Of a stretch of DNA of 64,000 bases, positions 33,845 through 43,095 are shown in pieces. The stretch is from the NCBI GenBank assembly GCA_002491905.1, contig DKWV01000001.1:62001-126000 (forward strand). The letters run 5' to 3'. Position 1 is the stretch's first letter, and each line of letters begins with the position of its first letter. The DNA comes from Lachnospiraceae bacterium UBA7143. Its GTDB lineage: Bacteria; Bacillota; Clostridia; Lachnospirales; Lachnospiraceae. Below the pieces are notes generated by a model. The model was given only the letters and a program-made list of their open reading frames with translations, ran no database searches and was not told the DNA's origin. Made by a program: the position numbers and the translations under genes.

Positions 33845-36244
33845 TTACACCGTCAGCGTGCGCTCAGACCATGCCACGAAGGACAGTCCCGGTTCCGTTT
33901 CGCTCACCGCCTCCGTCTCCGACAGCATACCGACCCGGTACTCTCCCTGCGCCAGTTCCTCCCGCCGCAGGCGCAGGACAAACCCGGCCAGGCCGATATT
34001 TTTTTCCTGCGGCAGGATTTCCTCCACATCCGTCCTGTGCCAGTCCTCCGGAACCGCCAGATAGCCCGCCCCGTCCGCTCTCTGTAAAATCACTTTCCGC
34101 CTGAAAGCCGCATTGTCGGTGCCCGGAATGTAGCTCCAACCCATGACCCACAGGATATCCGGCTCATCCGCCAGAATCTTATGCTGTGGAGCCGCCACGT
34201 CCACCGTAAGCCGAAGCGCTCCCTTCCCTGCCTTTTTCACCAGTCTGCGCATGGCCGGTTTGGACAGAAACGACGCCTCCTGCGTACAGAGGTGATCCTC
34301 GTGGGGAAATTTATAATTACACATGTAATTCGACGCATTGTCAATCAGATCTTTGTGGTAAAAAGGATCTTTCCCGCGAAGCTGCGGATGTTTTTCATAG
34401 AGCGTCTCCTTCTCCGCGAGCAGCCGCTCCCACTTTCCGTCATTCTGCTCGTCCAGTCCGCGGCTCAGGGATTCATGGTGCCAGAGAATCACATCGTTCC
34501 TCTGCACATTGACATACCCCGCTTCCAGCAGTTTAAAACAGAAATCCACATCATTGTAGGCCACCGGCAGACTCTCGTCCATACCGCCCACCTTCTCATA
34601 CTTTTTCCTGGATACCATCAGACAGGCCGCCGTCACCGCCGTCACATTGTAGGTAACCCGGTTTCTGCCAAAATAGTAATCCTCCTCATCGGGAAAGGTA
34701 ATCAGCTTATGGGAAGGACCGATTTTCAGGTTCGTAACGCCCGCATGCTGGATATTTTCCGTGCCCGCATACCACAGCTTCGCACCAACAGCCCCCACAT
34801 GGGGCAGCAGGGCCTGTCCAGCCATGCGCTCCAGCCAGCTTCCCTCAATAATCTCTATGTCGTCGTTCATCAGAAGAATCAGATCGCCCTTCGCTTTCTT
34901 CTCTCCCAGATTGCACATTTTGGAAAAATCAAAAGGCATCGGCTCATAGATATAGGTAAAGCCGTAAATTTTCTGCAGCGCTTCCATTTTCTCGCGGTTT
35001 TCCCCGCTGCTTCCGTTATCCACCACAATCCACTCATAAAACCGGTACTGCGTCTTCTCCTTAAAAGAACGGAGACATTTCTCCAGCACCTCGGGATGGT
35101 CCTTGGACGGAATGATCACGGACACCACACGGTGAGGCGCAATCGCCGTATTTTCGCTGCCCGACCGGGTGCAGCGCTCCCTGCCGGAAACGGAGGTATC
35201 GTAGAGCAGATGATAAATATCCGGGTCGGCCCCCTGTTTCAGCACACCGCGGCCTCCTCTCCGCAACAGCATATCCTCCTTGAGCGTCACATATTTGGAA
35301 GAAGCGCCCGTCAGGAAACGCCCTTCAGAGAGTTCCTTTTTAAGGCAAGCCTGCACCAGGGAAAACCGCTCCTCTGGCGACGCACCCTGCCATGCCGCGT
35401 CAAGATTTTCCTCCGCCGGGGAATATCTTCTATGATAAAGCACGGAATCCAGATGCCCGATTGCCAACTGCCTTCTTCTGAAACTTCCATCCGAAAGCTC
35501 CTCGATCTTTTCCTCCAGCCGCAGGCACAGCTCATAGAAACCAAGATCAGGATCCTTCATGCTCACCATCCGATAACTCATGCTGTCCAGCACGCCGACA
35601 CGGACCGCCACAAAATGTCCCCAATATTGAAACGCCAGAAGGGTATCCGGCGAGTAATCCGGTTTAAACCACGGCTCCATCCGCTTCGTCAGATCCTCCC
35701 AGTAAAAGTCCTCATCCGAATAGGCCAGCAGACAGTTCACATTCTTTGCAAAGTAGGACCGCACCTCGGAAAACACATGGGGCGCAAGCAGGCCGTCACC
35801 GTAAGTCAGAATACGGACGTCCGTCTCCGGCACTGCAATCTCCCTAAACCCCCGCACCGGAACCGGGGCGGATGAATTGATAACAGTCGTATTTTTATTC
35901 TCACACGCCGCAATCCACTGCAGATATGGATTAGACTGCCGCCAGAGTGTCTCATCGTAAGCCTGCCGTCTCTCCTCCGATGCTTCCAGGCGGGACAGCT
36001 CCACATCCGACCAGGCCGTACCGCCTTTCACGCGGCGGACCATACCCCGCAGGGGAGCCGACACTTTTGCCGCCACCCTGTACAGCGGATTGGTGCAGAT
36101 ACGGTTCAGGTTATCCTGCAGATCCGCCTGCCGTCTTTCCGCATCCGCAATATGCCCGGCCATCTGGGTATTCTTTTTTCGTTCCTCCTCGTAGGCCGCC
36201 ATATAGTAGGCCACCCAGTCGCAGCGGTTTTTCTGTGCGCTCAT
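33845..36244 (-). CDS. Large GT2 glycosyltransferase with N-terminal coiled coil and C-terminal domain
   Basis: A 799-residue protein with an N-terminal coiled coil (about 15-50) like that of the neighbouring double GT2 protein. A first GT2-like region (about 130-330) includes CLLAYSDEDFYWEDL but lacks the usual opening VIIP strand, so it may be degenerate. The second domain (about 375-660) is complete: VVSVIIPSKDHPEVL, ILLMNDDIEIIEGSW, GGMDESLPVAYNDVDFCF and LWHHESLSRG. The last 120 residues form a beta-rich domain of unknown role. The start overlaps the stop of the methyltransferase-kinase gene by one base (TGATG), so expression is coupled to it. Confidence 0.86.
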   Translation of the reverse strand: MSAQKNRCDWVAYYMAAYEEERKKNTQMAGHIADAERRQADLQDNLNRICTNPLYRVAAKVSAPLRGMVRRVKGGTAWSDVELSRLEASEERRQAYDETLWRQSNPYLQWIAACENKNTTVINSSAPVPVRGFREIAVPETDVRILTYGDGLLAPHVFSEVRSYFAKNVNCLLAYSDEDFYWEDLTKRMEPWFKPDYSPDTLLAFQYWGHFVAVRVGVLDSMSYRMVSMKDPDLGFYELCLRLEEKIEELSDGSFRRRQLAIGHLDSVLYHRRYSPAEENLDAAWQGASPEERFSLVQACLKKELSEGRFLTGASSKYVTLKEDMLLRRGGRGVLKQGADPDIYHLLYDTSVSGRERCTRSGSENTAIAPHRVVSVIIPSKDHPEVLEKCLRSFKEKTQYRFYEWIVVDNGSSGENREKMEALQKIYGFTYIYEPMPFDFSKMCNLGEKKAKGDLILLMNDDIEIIEGSWLERMAGQALLPHVGAVGAKLWYAGTENIQHAGVTNLKIGPSHKLITFPDEEDYYFGRNRVTYNVTAVTAACLMVSRKKYEKVGGMDESLPVAYNDVDFCFKLLEAGYVNVQRNDVILWHHESLSRGLDEQNDGKWERLLAEKETLYEKHPQLRGKDPFYHKDLIDNASNYMCNYKFPHEDHLCTQEASFLSKPAMRRLVKKAGKGALRLTVDVAAPQHKILADEPDILWVMGWSYIPGTDNAAFRRKVILQRADGAGYLAVPEDWHRTDVEEILPQEKNIGLAGFVLRLRREELAQGEYRVGMLSETEAVSETEPGLSFVAWSERTLTV

Positions 36245-38388
36245 CAGTTAAACAATCCCCTTTTCTGCAAATGCTTGACGGTTTCCACGGGCATCGCCGT
36301 CACCTCCATGACTGCCTCCAGATGATTTTCCTCCTCGGAGGGCAGCCCCCAGAGCGAAAGCGTAATGTTCGGATCCTCCGTGGGAAAAGCATAAACATCC
36401 TCCCCGATCCTGAAACCGTTCATCTGGAGCTGCTTTCCCTTCAAAGGAATCTCGGCACCGTTCCAGCTGATCCTCTTAATATAAATCACGCAGGCACGGC
36501 TTCCGGGATCAATCCGAACCGCGCTCCTTCCCCTTGCTATCCGCACCGACAGCTCCACCGTACCCTCCCCGGTGCGAAGCACCTGTTCGCCGTCTTCCTC
36601 CGGGAAAAAAGACTGTTCCTCAAGGAAACCCTTCCCCGTATCCTCATAGATCTGTATGCGGTTGTCCGCCGGTTTATTTCTTAACCCCTCGCAGAAATCC
36701 GTCAGTGTGTAAACCGGCTGGCCGATTGCCTCCCTGATCTCCGCCAGGGAAAGCCGTTTCCCTGTCACATACTTTTGAAATTTCATCTCCTGCCTGCGGT
36801 ACTGCTCCGCCTCCGCAGGACCGATTTCAAGCTTATCCATTATTAAGTCAGGATTTAACCCATTCCTTTTCTCATCTTCGAGGAGGTAACAGTAGAGCGC
36901 GCGGAATGCGATCTCCCTGGTTTCTATGGCCCTGTCAAAAGTCCATTCGCAGTCAATCAATCCCCATTTTTTCTCATTCAAATAACAACTGATATCATCA
37001 TTTCGGCTTTCAGTTCCCTTTTCATCACGGCCGTTACTTCCCTGTGGAATCAATATATTTGCAAAAATCATGTCGTAATCTGCGATCTCTCTGTCCTCAC
37101 CCCAGGATATCCGTTTCAGATACTCGTCAAAAAGATTATGGAAGCCCTCCAGATCTTTTTTCTCCAGCCGCTCATCAAGAATTTCTTCCAGCGTCCTTCC
37201 CTCCAAAAATTTAATCGCGATATAAGGTACGCCGTCCGAAGACTTTTCCAGTCTGCATTCATTGACGGCAATCTGACTCCCCTGATACCGCCCGGCCAGC
37301 TTTTCACAGGCCGAAGCGGTGGCCTCTATATGCTTTTCCGCCTCTTTTGATAACGGATGTTTCTCAATTACTCTGCCGAATCCCGTACTCCTCTGCAGGG
37401 TTTTGATCTGAAACTCTTCCTTTCTGTCGTTGGAATACTTCACGTACTCTTCCGAAAAGGCCGGCCCCAGAAGAAGCATATAGGAATTGGAAAAAAGCGG
37501 GAACTGTCCCTCTTTCAGAACCGTATCAAATACCCGCTTTTCATCAAAGAGCTGTATCCTGTCGCGGTCAAAATTACGCATGTTATTTGAGAGTTCCCCG
37601 CGCTTGGGCAGTCTCCTGTCCGAGTAGAGGGTTGTCATAAATTTATAATCAGGATAGGGGTAATACATCTGCATCTGGGAAAAACCGCAGCGCTTCGCAA
37701 TGGCAAGAAGTCCGTCCCTTGTGAAGGTGCGCACCACGCCGCCATCCGGATAGTCCTCAATGCCGCCAAAATATGTGCCCAGATGATCTTCCCGGCATCC
37801 TGCCCAATACTTTAGCCCAAACTTATTCTCTATGGCAATAGCGATATGCCCTCCGGGTTTTAAGTGCTTTTTGATGATCCGCAGGAAATCGTCATAGGGC
37901 GTCTCTGTACCTATATAAGCCTGCGCATACTCAAAAACGCCGATCAGGCAGATATAGTCATAGTCGTTTGGCAGATCCGGCTCCACATCCTGAAAATTTC
38001 CCACATGGATCGTCACGTTATCCGCCTCCATATGACGGTAGGCGTTAATCATACTCCGCTTTTTGGACAACTCCACACAGGTCACCTCTCCGGCCCGCCT
38101 CGACAGCGCCCCCGTGATGGCGCCACAGCCCGAGCCGACCTCAAGCACCTTCATGGCGCGGTTGATCGGCAGCCACTCCACGATATTCTCCCGCAAAGGA
38201 GAGAGATGGTAAAGTATCTCCCAGCTCTTCCGTTCCTCTATAATCTTCTGGTATTCCACCGCCGCGCAGTTGCGTGCAATCTCCAGAAGTTCATCCTCAA
38301 TCTCCCCGTCACAGTACAGGTCTTCGCCGGGATATTTTGTTAAATCTAACTTTATTTTTCCAATTTGTTCTATTTTGTCTTCCGACAT
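36244..38388 (-). CDS. Methyltransferase-kinase fusion resembling a WbdD-type chain terminator
   Basis: A 714-residue protein. Residues 45-260 are a class I SAM methyltransferase with motif I LEVGSGCGAI (82-91), followed by acidic FEYAQAYIG. Residues 325-560 look like a protein-kinase/APH fold: hinge-like IKFLEGRTLEEIL, catalytic loop DMIFANIL (Asp439 to Asn444) and metal motif LIDCEWTFD (Asp479). The last 110 residues are beta-rich. In E. coli O9a, WbdD is a kinase-methyltransferase that caps the chain and signals export through Wzm/Wzt; the Wzm/Wzt genes lie just upstream here. Function as a terminator is inferred, not proven. The start is ATG 38388; the frame extends to 38418. Confidence 0.78.
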   Translation of the reverse strand: MSEDKIEQIGKIKLDLTKYPGEDLYCDGEIEDELLEIARNCAAVEYQKIIEERKSWEILYHLSPLRENIVEWLPINRAMKVLEVGSGCGAITGALSRRAGEVTCVELSKKRSMINAYRHMEADNVTIHVGNFQDVEPDLPNDYDYICLIGVFEYAQAYIGTETPYDDFLRIIKKHLKPGGHIAIAIENKFGLKYWAGCREDHLGTYFGGIEDYPDGGVVRTFTRDGLLAIAKRCGFSQMQMYYPYPDYKFMTTLYSDRRLPKRGELSNNMRNFDRDRIQLFDEKRVFDTVLKEGQFPLFSNSYMLLLGPAFSEEYVKYSNDRKEEFQIKTLQRSTGFGRVIEKHPLSKEAEKHIEATASACEKLAGRYQGSQIAVNECRLEKSSDGVPYIAIKFLEGRTLEEILDERLEKKDLEGFHNLFDEYLKRISWGEDREIADYDMIFANILIPQGSNGRDEKGTESRNDDISCYLNEKKWGLIDCEWTFDRAIETREIAFRALYCYLLEDEKRNGLNPDLIMDKLEIGPAEAEQYRRQEMKFQKYVTGKRLSLAEIREAIGQPVYTLTDFCEGLRNKPADNRIQIYEDTGKGFLEEQSFFPEEDGEQVLRTGEGTVELSVRIARGRSAVRIDPGSRACVIYIKRISWNGAEIPLKGKQLQMNGFRIGEDVYAFPTEDPNITLSLWGLPSEEENHLEAVMEVTAMPVETVKHLQKRGLFN

Positions 38389-38770
38389 ATCCTGTCCCTT
38401 CCCAATCCGACGCCACACAATCCTTTTTCACGTCTTTCTGTCCGCATCTCCAAAATCTGCTTATTTTCTAGATTTATACCGCGTGATATTTTATTTGTTT
38501 CATAAAATAACGATATGTTGCAAATTTTCATGTTCAGCCTATCCCGCTATTTATCTCTTCATCTTTTTAAAACTTGTTTAAATCTTCCAAATTAGATTTT
38601 CATCTCTGACATGGGTTCTTTATAAATCCATTCGCCTATCAGCCATTTTCCGCACGAAATAGCATAAGATATTTTATTCTTTCAGGCAAGTTTTTCATTT
38701 CTCAGGCAAATCCCCTATAAGATAGCACTCGTGATTCATCTTGTATTCTTCCAATAACACACACTATTTT
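38389..38770. other. AT-rich intergenic region between wzt-like and methyltransferase-kinase genes
   Basis: This 382-base stretch has no supported gene. It is clearly more AT-rich than the flanks and contains a direct repeat TCAGGCAA (38682-38689 and 38702-38709, period 20). It probably holds the promoter of the methyltransferase-kinase and glycosyltransferase unit and the end of the rfb/ABC transcript, but no convincing -35/-10 pair or terminator hairpin was identified. Confidence 0.5.
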
Positions 38771-40054
38771 CTATTTCACTGTAACCTTTGAGTTCATATC
38801 ATAAAACCCTACCGTATCCTTATCCGAAATCACCGTCACATTCAGCACATCATACAGTCTGTGGTACACCGTGAAATCATCCTCCTCATACCCGGTCACT
38901 CCCAGCGAGAGCAGGTAATCACCGCCCTGCAGGTTCATGTCCTGGGTAAAAGTGATCTCCTTCGTCTCCCCGGCCTCCACCGACTCCAAAAAAGCCTTTT
39001 CAAACATGGTATTGGTGCCCGTGATCTCCGTACCGCGCACATTTTTGATGGTAAAGGCAAAAATCGGCGCGGCGATCCGTTCCGTCATCTCCACGCGCAT
39101 ATGGATGGTAAAGGCGCTTCCCTTTATAACAGTGGAAGTTCTCGTCCCCTTTTCATCCGTTATATAGTATTCCGTGATCTGCGCTTTTTTAGAACCATAC
39201 TCCAGAAGATCGGGATTGCATCCGTCCAGCTTGCTGCCGTCCACGCCCTTCGCCGCCATTGCACGAAGCTGCTCGTCATCCAGCAGGCGTTCCCCTTCCG
39301 CCTCAGGCGCCGTGTACTGTCCCACAAGCACCTGTTTGTAGGTATCTATCATCTGCTTGGGCGCACCCTCTCCCAGCTTAATCCCCTGATTTAAGAGCAC
39401 CACGCGGTCACAGTATTTGCTGATACTGCTCAAATCGTGGCTGACGAACACGATCGTCTTACCCATCTCCTTAAACTCCTCAAACTTATGGTAGCATTTC
39501 GCCTGGAAGAACACGTCGCCCACGGAAAGAGCCTCGTCCACAATCAGGATCTCCGGGTCGATATTGATGGCCACCGCAAAAGCCAGCCGCACAAACATGC
39601 CGCTGGAATATGTTTTGGCCGGCTGGTACACATAATCTCCGATATCAGCAAATGCCAGAATCTCATCCAGCTTCTGGTCGATCTCCTTCTTGGAAAAGCC
39701 GATCATCGTACCGTTCAGATAAATGTTCTCAATTCCGTTATACTCCATATTGAAGCCCGCACCCAGCTCAAGCAGGGCCGAAATGCGGCCATTGACTTCC
39801 ACCTCGCCTGCCGTCTGGGAAAGAACACCTGTTATTATTTTCAAAATAGTGGATTTCCCTGAGCCGTTGGTGCCGATAATTCCCACGCACTCCCCCTGCC
39901 TTATGGTCATATTGACCCCTTTTAAGGCGCGGTGCTCGGTATGGTGCTTCCCCCGTCCGATATGCAGCGCCTCCTTGAGACGATCCGAGGGCTTGTCGTA
40001 GAGCTTATATACTTTTTCGAGATCAGTGACCTTGATTGCGATATCATTTCCCAT
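38771..40054 (-). CDS. Polysaccharide ABC exporter ATP-binding subunit (Wzt-like) with C-terminal cargo domain
   Basis: A 427-residue protein. The ATPase has Walker A GTNGSGKST (about 59-67), the signature region TYSSGMFVRLAFAVAI, Walker B ILIVDEALSVGD and the switch His in VSHDLSS. This is the TagH/Wzt/KpsT group that exports complete lipid-linked polysaccharides. An extra C-terminal segment (about 280-427) is predicted as beta-sandwich and matches the layout of Wzt-C, which in Gram-negatives binds the modified end of the glycan. The permease gene is next to it (72 bases upstream). With a methyltransferase-kinase nearby, recognition of a capped chain is plausible (inference). Confidence 0.93.
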   Translation of the reverse strand: MGNDIAIKVTDLEKVYKLYDKPSDRLKEALHIGRGKHHTEHRALKGVNMTIRQGECVGIIGTNGSGKSTILKIITGVLSQTAGEVEVNGRISALLELGAGFNMEYNGIENIYLNGTMIGFSKKEIDQKLDEILAFADIGDYVYQPAKTYSSGMFVRLAFAVAINIDPEILIVDEALSVGDVFFQAKCYHKFEEFKEMGKTIVFVSHDLSSISKYCDRVVLLNQGIKLGEGAPKQMIDTYKQVLVGQYTAPEAEGERLLDDEQLRAMAAKGVDGSKLDGCNPDLLEYGSKKAQITEYYITDEKGTRTSTVIKGSAFTIHMRVEMTERIAAPIFAFTIKNVRGTEITGTNTMFEKAFLESVEAGETKEITFTQDMNLQGGDYLLSLGVTGYEEDDFTVYHRLYDVLNVTVISDKDTVGFYDMNSKVTVK

Positions 40055-40126
40055 TAGTTATTTCCTCATATCATTTATGAGCATTGCCGCAACTCAAATC
40101 CGCTTTGCTCGTTCTCGCCCGCAGGC

Positions 40127-41170
40127 TTATAGTACATCCGCAAAATGTGACCGCAGCCTTCTGAACACCAGCGTCCCGATACAGAACATACTGATCGTAA
40201 AAATCCAGAAATACGTGGAGGAATAAAAATGCTCCCAGAACCATACTTCCTCAAAGATCGCGCTCCGGTAGCCGTTTACAATGTACACCAGCGGATTCAG
40301 CTTAAAGAGCGTCTTCATATTATCGCTGGGCAGCATATTAATGTTCCACATGATAGGGGTCGCCCACATGCCGATCTGGAGCGCAATACTTATCACCTGC
40401 TGCAGATCCCTGATAAAAACCACCAGCGCGCTTGTCAGATAGCTCAGCGCCAGCACAAAGAAAATCAGGCACAGACTGTAGTAGAGGAGCTGAATGGTGT
40501 AAACCGAAGGGGTATAGCCGTAACACACCGCCACCACCAGCAGTATTCCCACAAAAAACACATGAATGAAAGTGGCTGCAATCACCTTGATAATAGGCAG
40601 GATACTGATGTTAAACACCACCTTTTTCACCAGATAGGTGTACTCCACAAGCGCCATTGTCCCTTGGGAAATAGCCTCCGAAAAATAAAACCACGGCACC
40701 AGCCCCGCCATCAGATACAGCACATAGGGCGGTGCTTCGCCGTTTGACGCCACAAACTCTACCCTCGCCTGAAATACTTTGTCGAACACAATCCAGTACA
40801 TCAGTACCGTCACCACTGGCTGGGCCATCGCCCACACAATTCCCAGATAAGAGCCTGCGTAGCGCTTCTTAAAATCGTTTTTTGCCAGTTTCCAGATCAG
40901 CCCCCTGCTCTGGAAAAGCTCCACAGGAATGGTCACGATCCTGTCATAATAGATCGAAAATATAATACAGGTAAAGGTTATCAGCACACAGCCGCTGACC
41001 TTCTTCATCCGTTCCGTCACCTGATCCGCCAGCGGATTGTGATGCAGAATGAGCACAAGCGCCAAAAGCATACCAAGCCCCCAGAATATCGCTATCGCTG
41101 CGGACTTAGGAAAGTCTCTTTTCTTTGTAAAATTTTTTCTCTGCTGTTGAGCTTTAGAAGTACTTCTCAT
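40127..41170 (-). CDS. Polysaccharide ABC exporter permease (Wzm-like)
   Basis: A 347-residue membrane protein of the ABC-2 type. The N-terminus is basic, followed by two helices (about 25-80) that are extra to the usual six-helix permease core. The core starts near LIWKLAKNDFKKRYAGSYLGIVWAMAQP, a signature of TagG/Wzm permeases, and contains five to six further helices. It forms the membrane channel for the Wzt-like ATPase encoded next. The start overlaps the end of rfbC by 17 bases. The exported polymer is probably the rhamnose-containing glycan of this locus. Confidence 0.93.
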   Translation of the reverse strand: MRSTSKAQQQRKNFTKKRDFPKSAAIAIFWGLGMLLALVLILHHNPLADQVTERMKKVSGCVLITFTCIIFSIYYDRIVTIPVELFQSRGLIWKLAKNDFKKRYAGSYLGIVWAMAQPVVTVLMYWIVFDKVFQARVEFVASNGEAPPYVLYLMAGLVPWFYFSEAISQGTMALVEYTYLVKKVVFNISILPIIKVIAATFIHVFFVGILLVVAVCYGYTPSVYTIQLLYYSLCLIFFVLALSYLTSALVVFIRDLQQVISIALQIGMWATPIMWNINMLPSDNMKTLFKLNPLVYIVNGYRSAIFEEVWFWEHFYSSTYFWIFTISMFCIGTLVFRRLRSHFADVL

Positions 41171-41711
41171 ATTGGGAAATTCCCTCCCACTTTGTATCCT
41201 TATCGGACATCACAAGCTCCATTCCCTCAGGGATCGGCCATTCTACTCCAATCTCAGGGTCATTCCAGATGATGCCGCCCTCATCGTTCGGATGGTAGAA
41301 ATCAGTGCATTTATAGGCAAATTCCGCGTAATCCGACAGCACCAGAAATCCGTGGGCAAAATTCTTCGGAATAAAAAACTGTTTCTTATTCTCCGCCGAA
41401 AGCGTCACTCCGTGCCATTTACCGTAGGTCGAGGAGCCAGGGCGCAGATCCACCGCCACGTCAAAGACCTCGCCGGCGATTACCCTCACCAGCTTATCCT
41501 GCGGATAGTTGATCTGAAAATGTAGTCCCCGCAGTACGCCTTTCACGGACGAAGACTGGTTATCCTGCACAAAGACCTGATCGATCCCCGCAGCCTTGTA
41601 ATCCTCGTAGTGATATGTCTCCATAAAATAACCCCTGTTATCACCAAACACCATCGGAGTAATCACCTTCAAACCTTCAATCTCACATGTCTCCACCGTT
41701 ATCTTTCCCAT
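41154..41711 (-). CDS. rfbC: dTDP-4-dehydrorhamnose 3,5-epimerase
   Basis: A 185-residue RmlC. It epimerises C3 and C5 of dTDP-4-keto-6-deoxyglucose, the third step of dTDP-L-rhamnose synthesis. The cupin core includes FVQDNQSSSVKGVLRGLHFQ with the catalytic His, VFDVAVDLRPGSSTYGKW and FIPKNFAHGFLVLSD with the second His-containing segment; YKCTDFYHPNDEGG follows. Length and motifs are normal. GGAGGAGATTACA precedes the start. It lies between a GH25 gene and the ABC permease, which is unusual for an rfb gene but keeps to one operon. Confidence 0.97.
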   Translation of the reverse strand: MGKITVETCEIEGLKVITPMVFGDNRGYFMETYHYEDYKAAGIDQVFVQDNQSSSVKGVLRGLHFQINYPQDKLVRVIAGEVFDVAVDLRPGSSTYGKWHGVTLSAENKKQFFIPKNFAHGFLVLSDYAEFAYKCTDFYHPNDEGGIIWNDPEIGVEWPIPEGMELVMSDKDTKWEGISQYEKYF

Positions 41712-41742
41712 TGTAATCTCCTCCTTACTTGTTCAGCCGGAA

Positions 41743-43095
41743 CTATTCTCTTGGAACATTTCCCGTATCTCCGTTTACCACGCCCGAATACCCTGCCGCA
41801 CCTTTGGCGTGGTTGACCGAGGTGTCTATGTTCATATAGCACAGATTCAGGTCCACGTTGGTGGAAATCCCGTCCACCGTTCCCTTCGAAGTGTACTGCC
41901 ACATATGATAATAATACTCGTCGTATGTAGGTACATCCGCATACTCTGCAAGCCATATCCTGTAATTCGAAAGCTGTGCCATATCTATCCTGTCGCCCAG
42001 CCAGTTTCGGGAAGCGTATACACCCGTCTCATACCCCGCCGACTCTATGGTCTGCAGAAAAGCCTTGTGCGCCCTGGTACGCTCATCGTTATCCAGTCCG
42101 TCGGCGCGTCCTCTGCCCCCGGCGCTCTCGCTGTCCAGAAATACCGGGTAATCCACGTCATAATCCTCGATCAGGCTGATCACCATAGACGCCTCCTCCA
42201 CCGCTTCCACCTCATCCAGGGCCTGTGTGAAGAAGTAGACTCCAACGGGAATACCGGCGTCAATAGCTCCTTCTATGTTCTCTTTATATCTGGGATCAAT
42301 GACCAGCGCACCTGTGGACGCGCCCCGGTATCCGCAGCGGATAATGGCAAATTCAACACCCGCATCCTTCACGGCTTCCCAGTCGATTTCCTGGTTCCAC
42401 TTGGACACGTCGATGCCGAGCCTTGCGCTGCCGTTATCAAATTTAAGTTCCATGTCCTCCGTGCCGTCCGCATCTTCCTCAGCGCCATTGACCGCCTTAT
42501 CCTCCTTCTCTGGGTCGATATCGTCCTCGGTCACCATCAGATACTCGATATTGTCAAGCACACGGTACTCGATATCCTGCCGCACCTGTATCGTGGTGAT
42601 GGTATTCGGCACGCGGAAGCCGTCCTTTTCGTTAAGGGACACGCCGTACTCCCCAGAGCGCAGACCATCCACATAGATCACGCCGTCCTTGTCATTGTCG
42701 GTGTACTCGCCCACGCCCTCAATCGTGACGGTAAAATCCGCACCCGTCACCAGCCTCCCAACGCTGTCCACAATCATAATCCGCAGATCCTTTGCCACAG
42801 AGCTCATCATCAGCGAAACATTTCTGCCCGAATAAGATTCGATGCTCTTAAACTTAACTTCCGGGTCAAAAAAGGTCTCATCCCTCATAAAAGCAGACAG
42901 ATCACCGCCTATCTGTCCACTTTCCGTCTCCGCCTCTTCCTCCTGCGCAGACGTCTCCTCCTGCACCGGTTCCTCTGCGGCAAAGCCCAGCTTACGCTTC
43001 ACCGTATCAAAATTCACGATGGCGATCACCGCAATCACCGCCAGAAATATGACGATCATGCCAGCCATCGCCCGTCTCATCCACCTAGAGTCCAT
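41743..43095 (-). CDS. Membrane-anchored GH25 lysozyme-like protein
   Basis: This 450-residue protein has an N-terminal transmembrane anchor (about residues 10-30), an acidic Glu/Gln-rich stalk, an Ig-like or transthyretin-like domain (about 75-170) and a C-terminal GH25 muramidase domain from GIDVSKWNQEIDW (about 225) to the end. The catalytic acids are in FLDSESAGG and the N-terminal GIDVS. GH25 enzymes cleave the MurNAc-GlcNAc bond. It is exported and anchored with the enzyme outside. The start is ATG 43095 behind GAGG, overlapping the rfbA stop. The larger GH25 protein at 50670 has the same domain order, so they are paralogues in one operon. Confidence 0.9.
   Translation of the reverse strand: MDSRWMRRAMAGMIVIFLAVIAVIAIVNFDTVKRKLGFAAEEPVQEETSAQEEEAETESGQIGGDLSAFMRDETFFDPEVKFKSIESYSGRNVSLMMSSVAKDLRIMIVDSVGRLVTGADFTVTIEGVGEYTDNDKDGVIYVDGLRSGEYGVSLNEKDGFRVPNTITTIQVRQDIEYRVLDNIEYLMVTEDDIDPEKEDKAVNGAEEDADGTEDMELKFDNGSARLGIDVSKWNQEIDWEAVKDAGVEFAIIRCGYRGASTGALVIDPRYKENIEGAIDAGIPVGVYFFTQALDEVEAVEEASMVISLIEDYDVDYPVFLDSESAGGRGRADGLDNDERTRAHKAFLQTIESAGYETGVYASRNWLGDRIDMAQLSNYRIWLAEYADVPTYDEYYYHMWQYTSKGTVDGISTNVDLNLCYMNIDTSVNHAKGAAGYSGVVNGDTGNVPRE

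Noticed and set aside
31977..34064. Long plus-strand open frame (695 codons) opposite the GT2 genes
   Set aside because: It mirrors the minus-strand glycosyltransferase gene codon structure, has no ribosome-binding site and its translation has no recognisable domain; the minus strand gene has clear motifs.
34181..35875. Long plus-strand open frame (564 codons) opposite the 799-residue glycosyltransferase
   Set aside because: Shadow frame of a real gene; low-complexity His/Arg-rich translation and no start signals.
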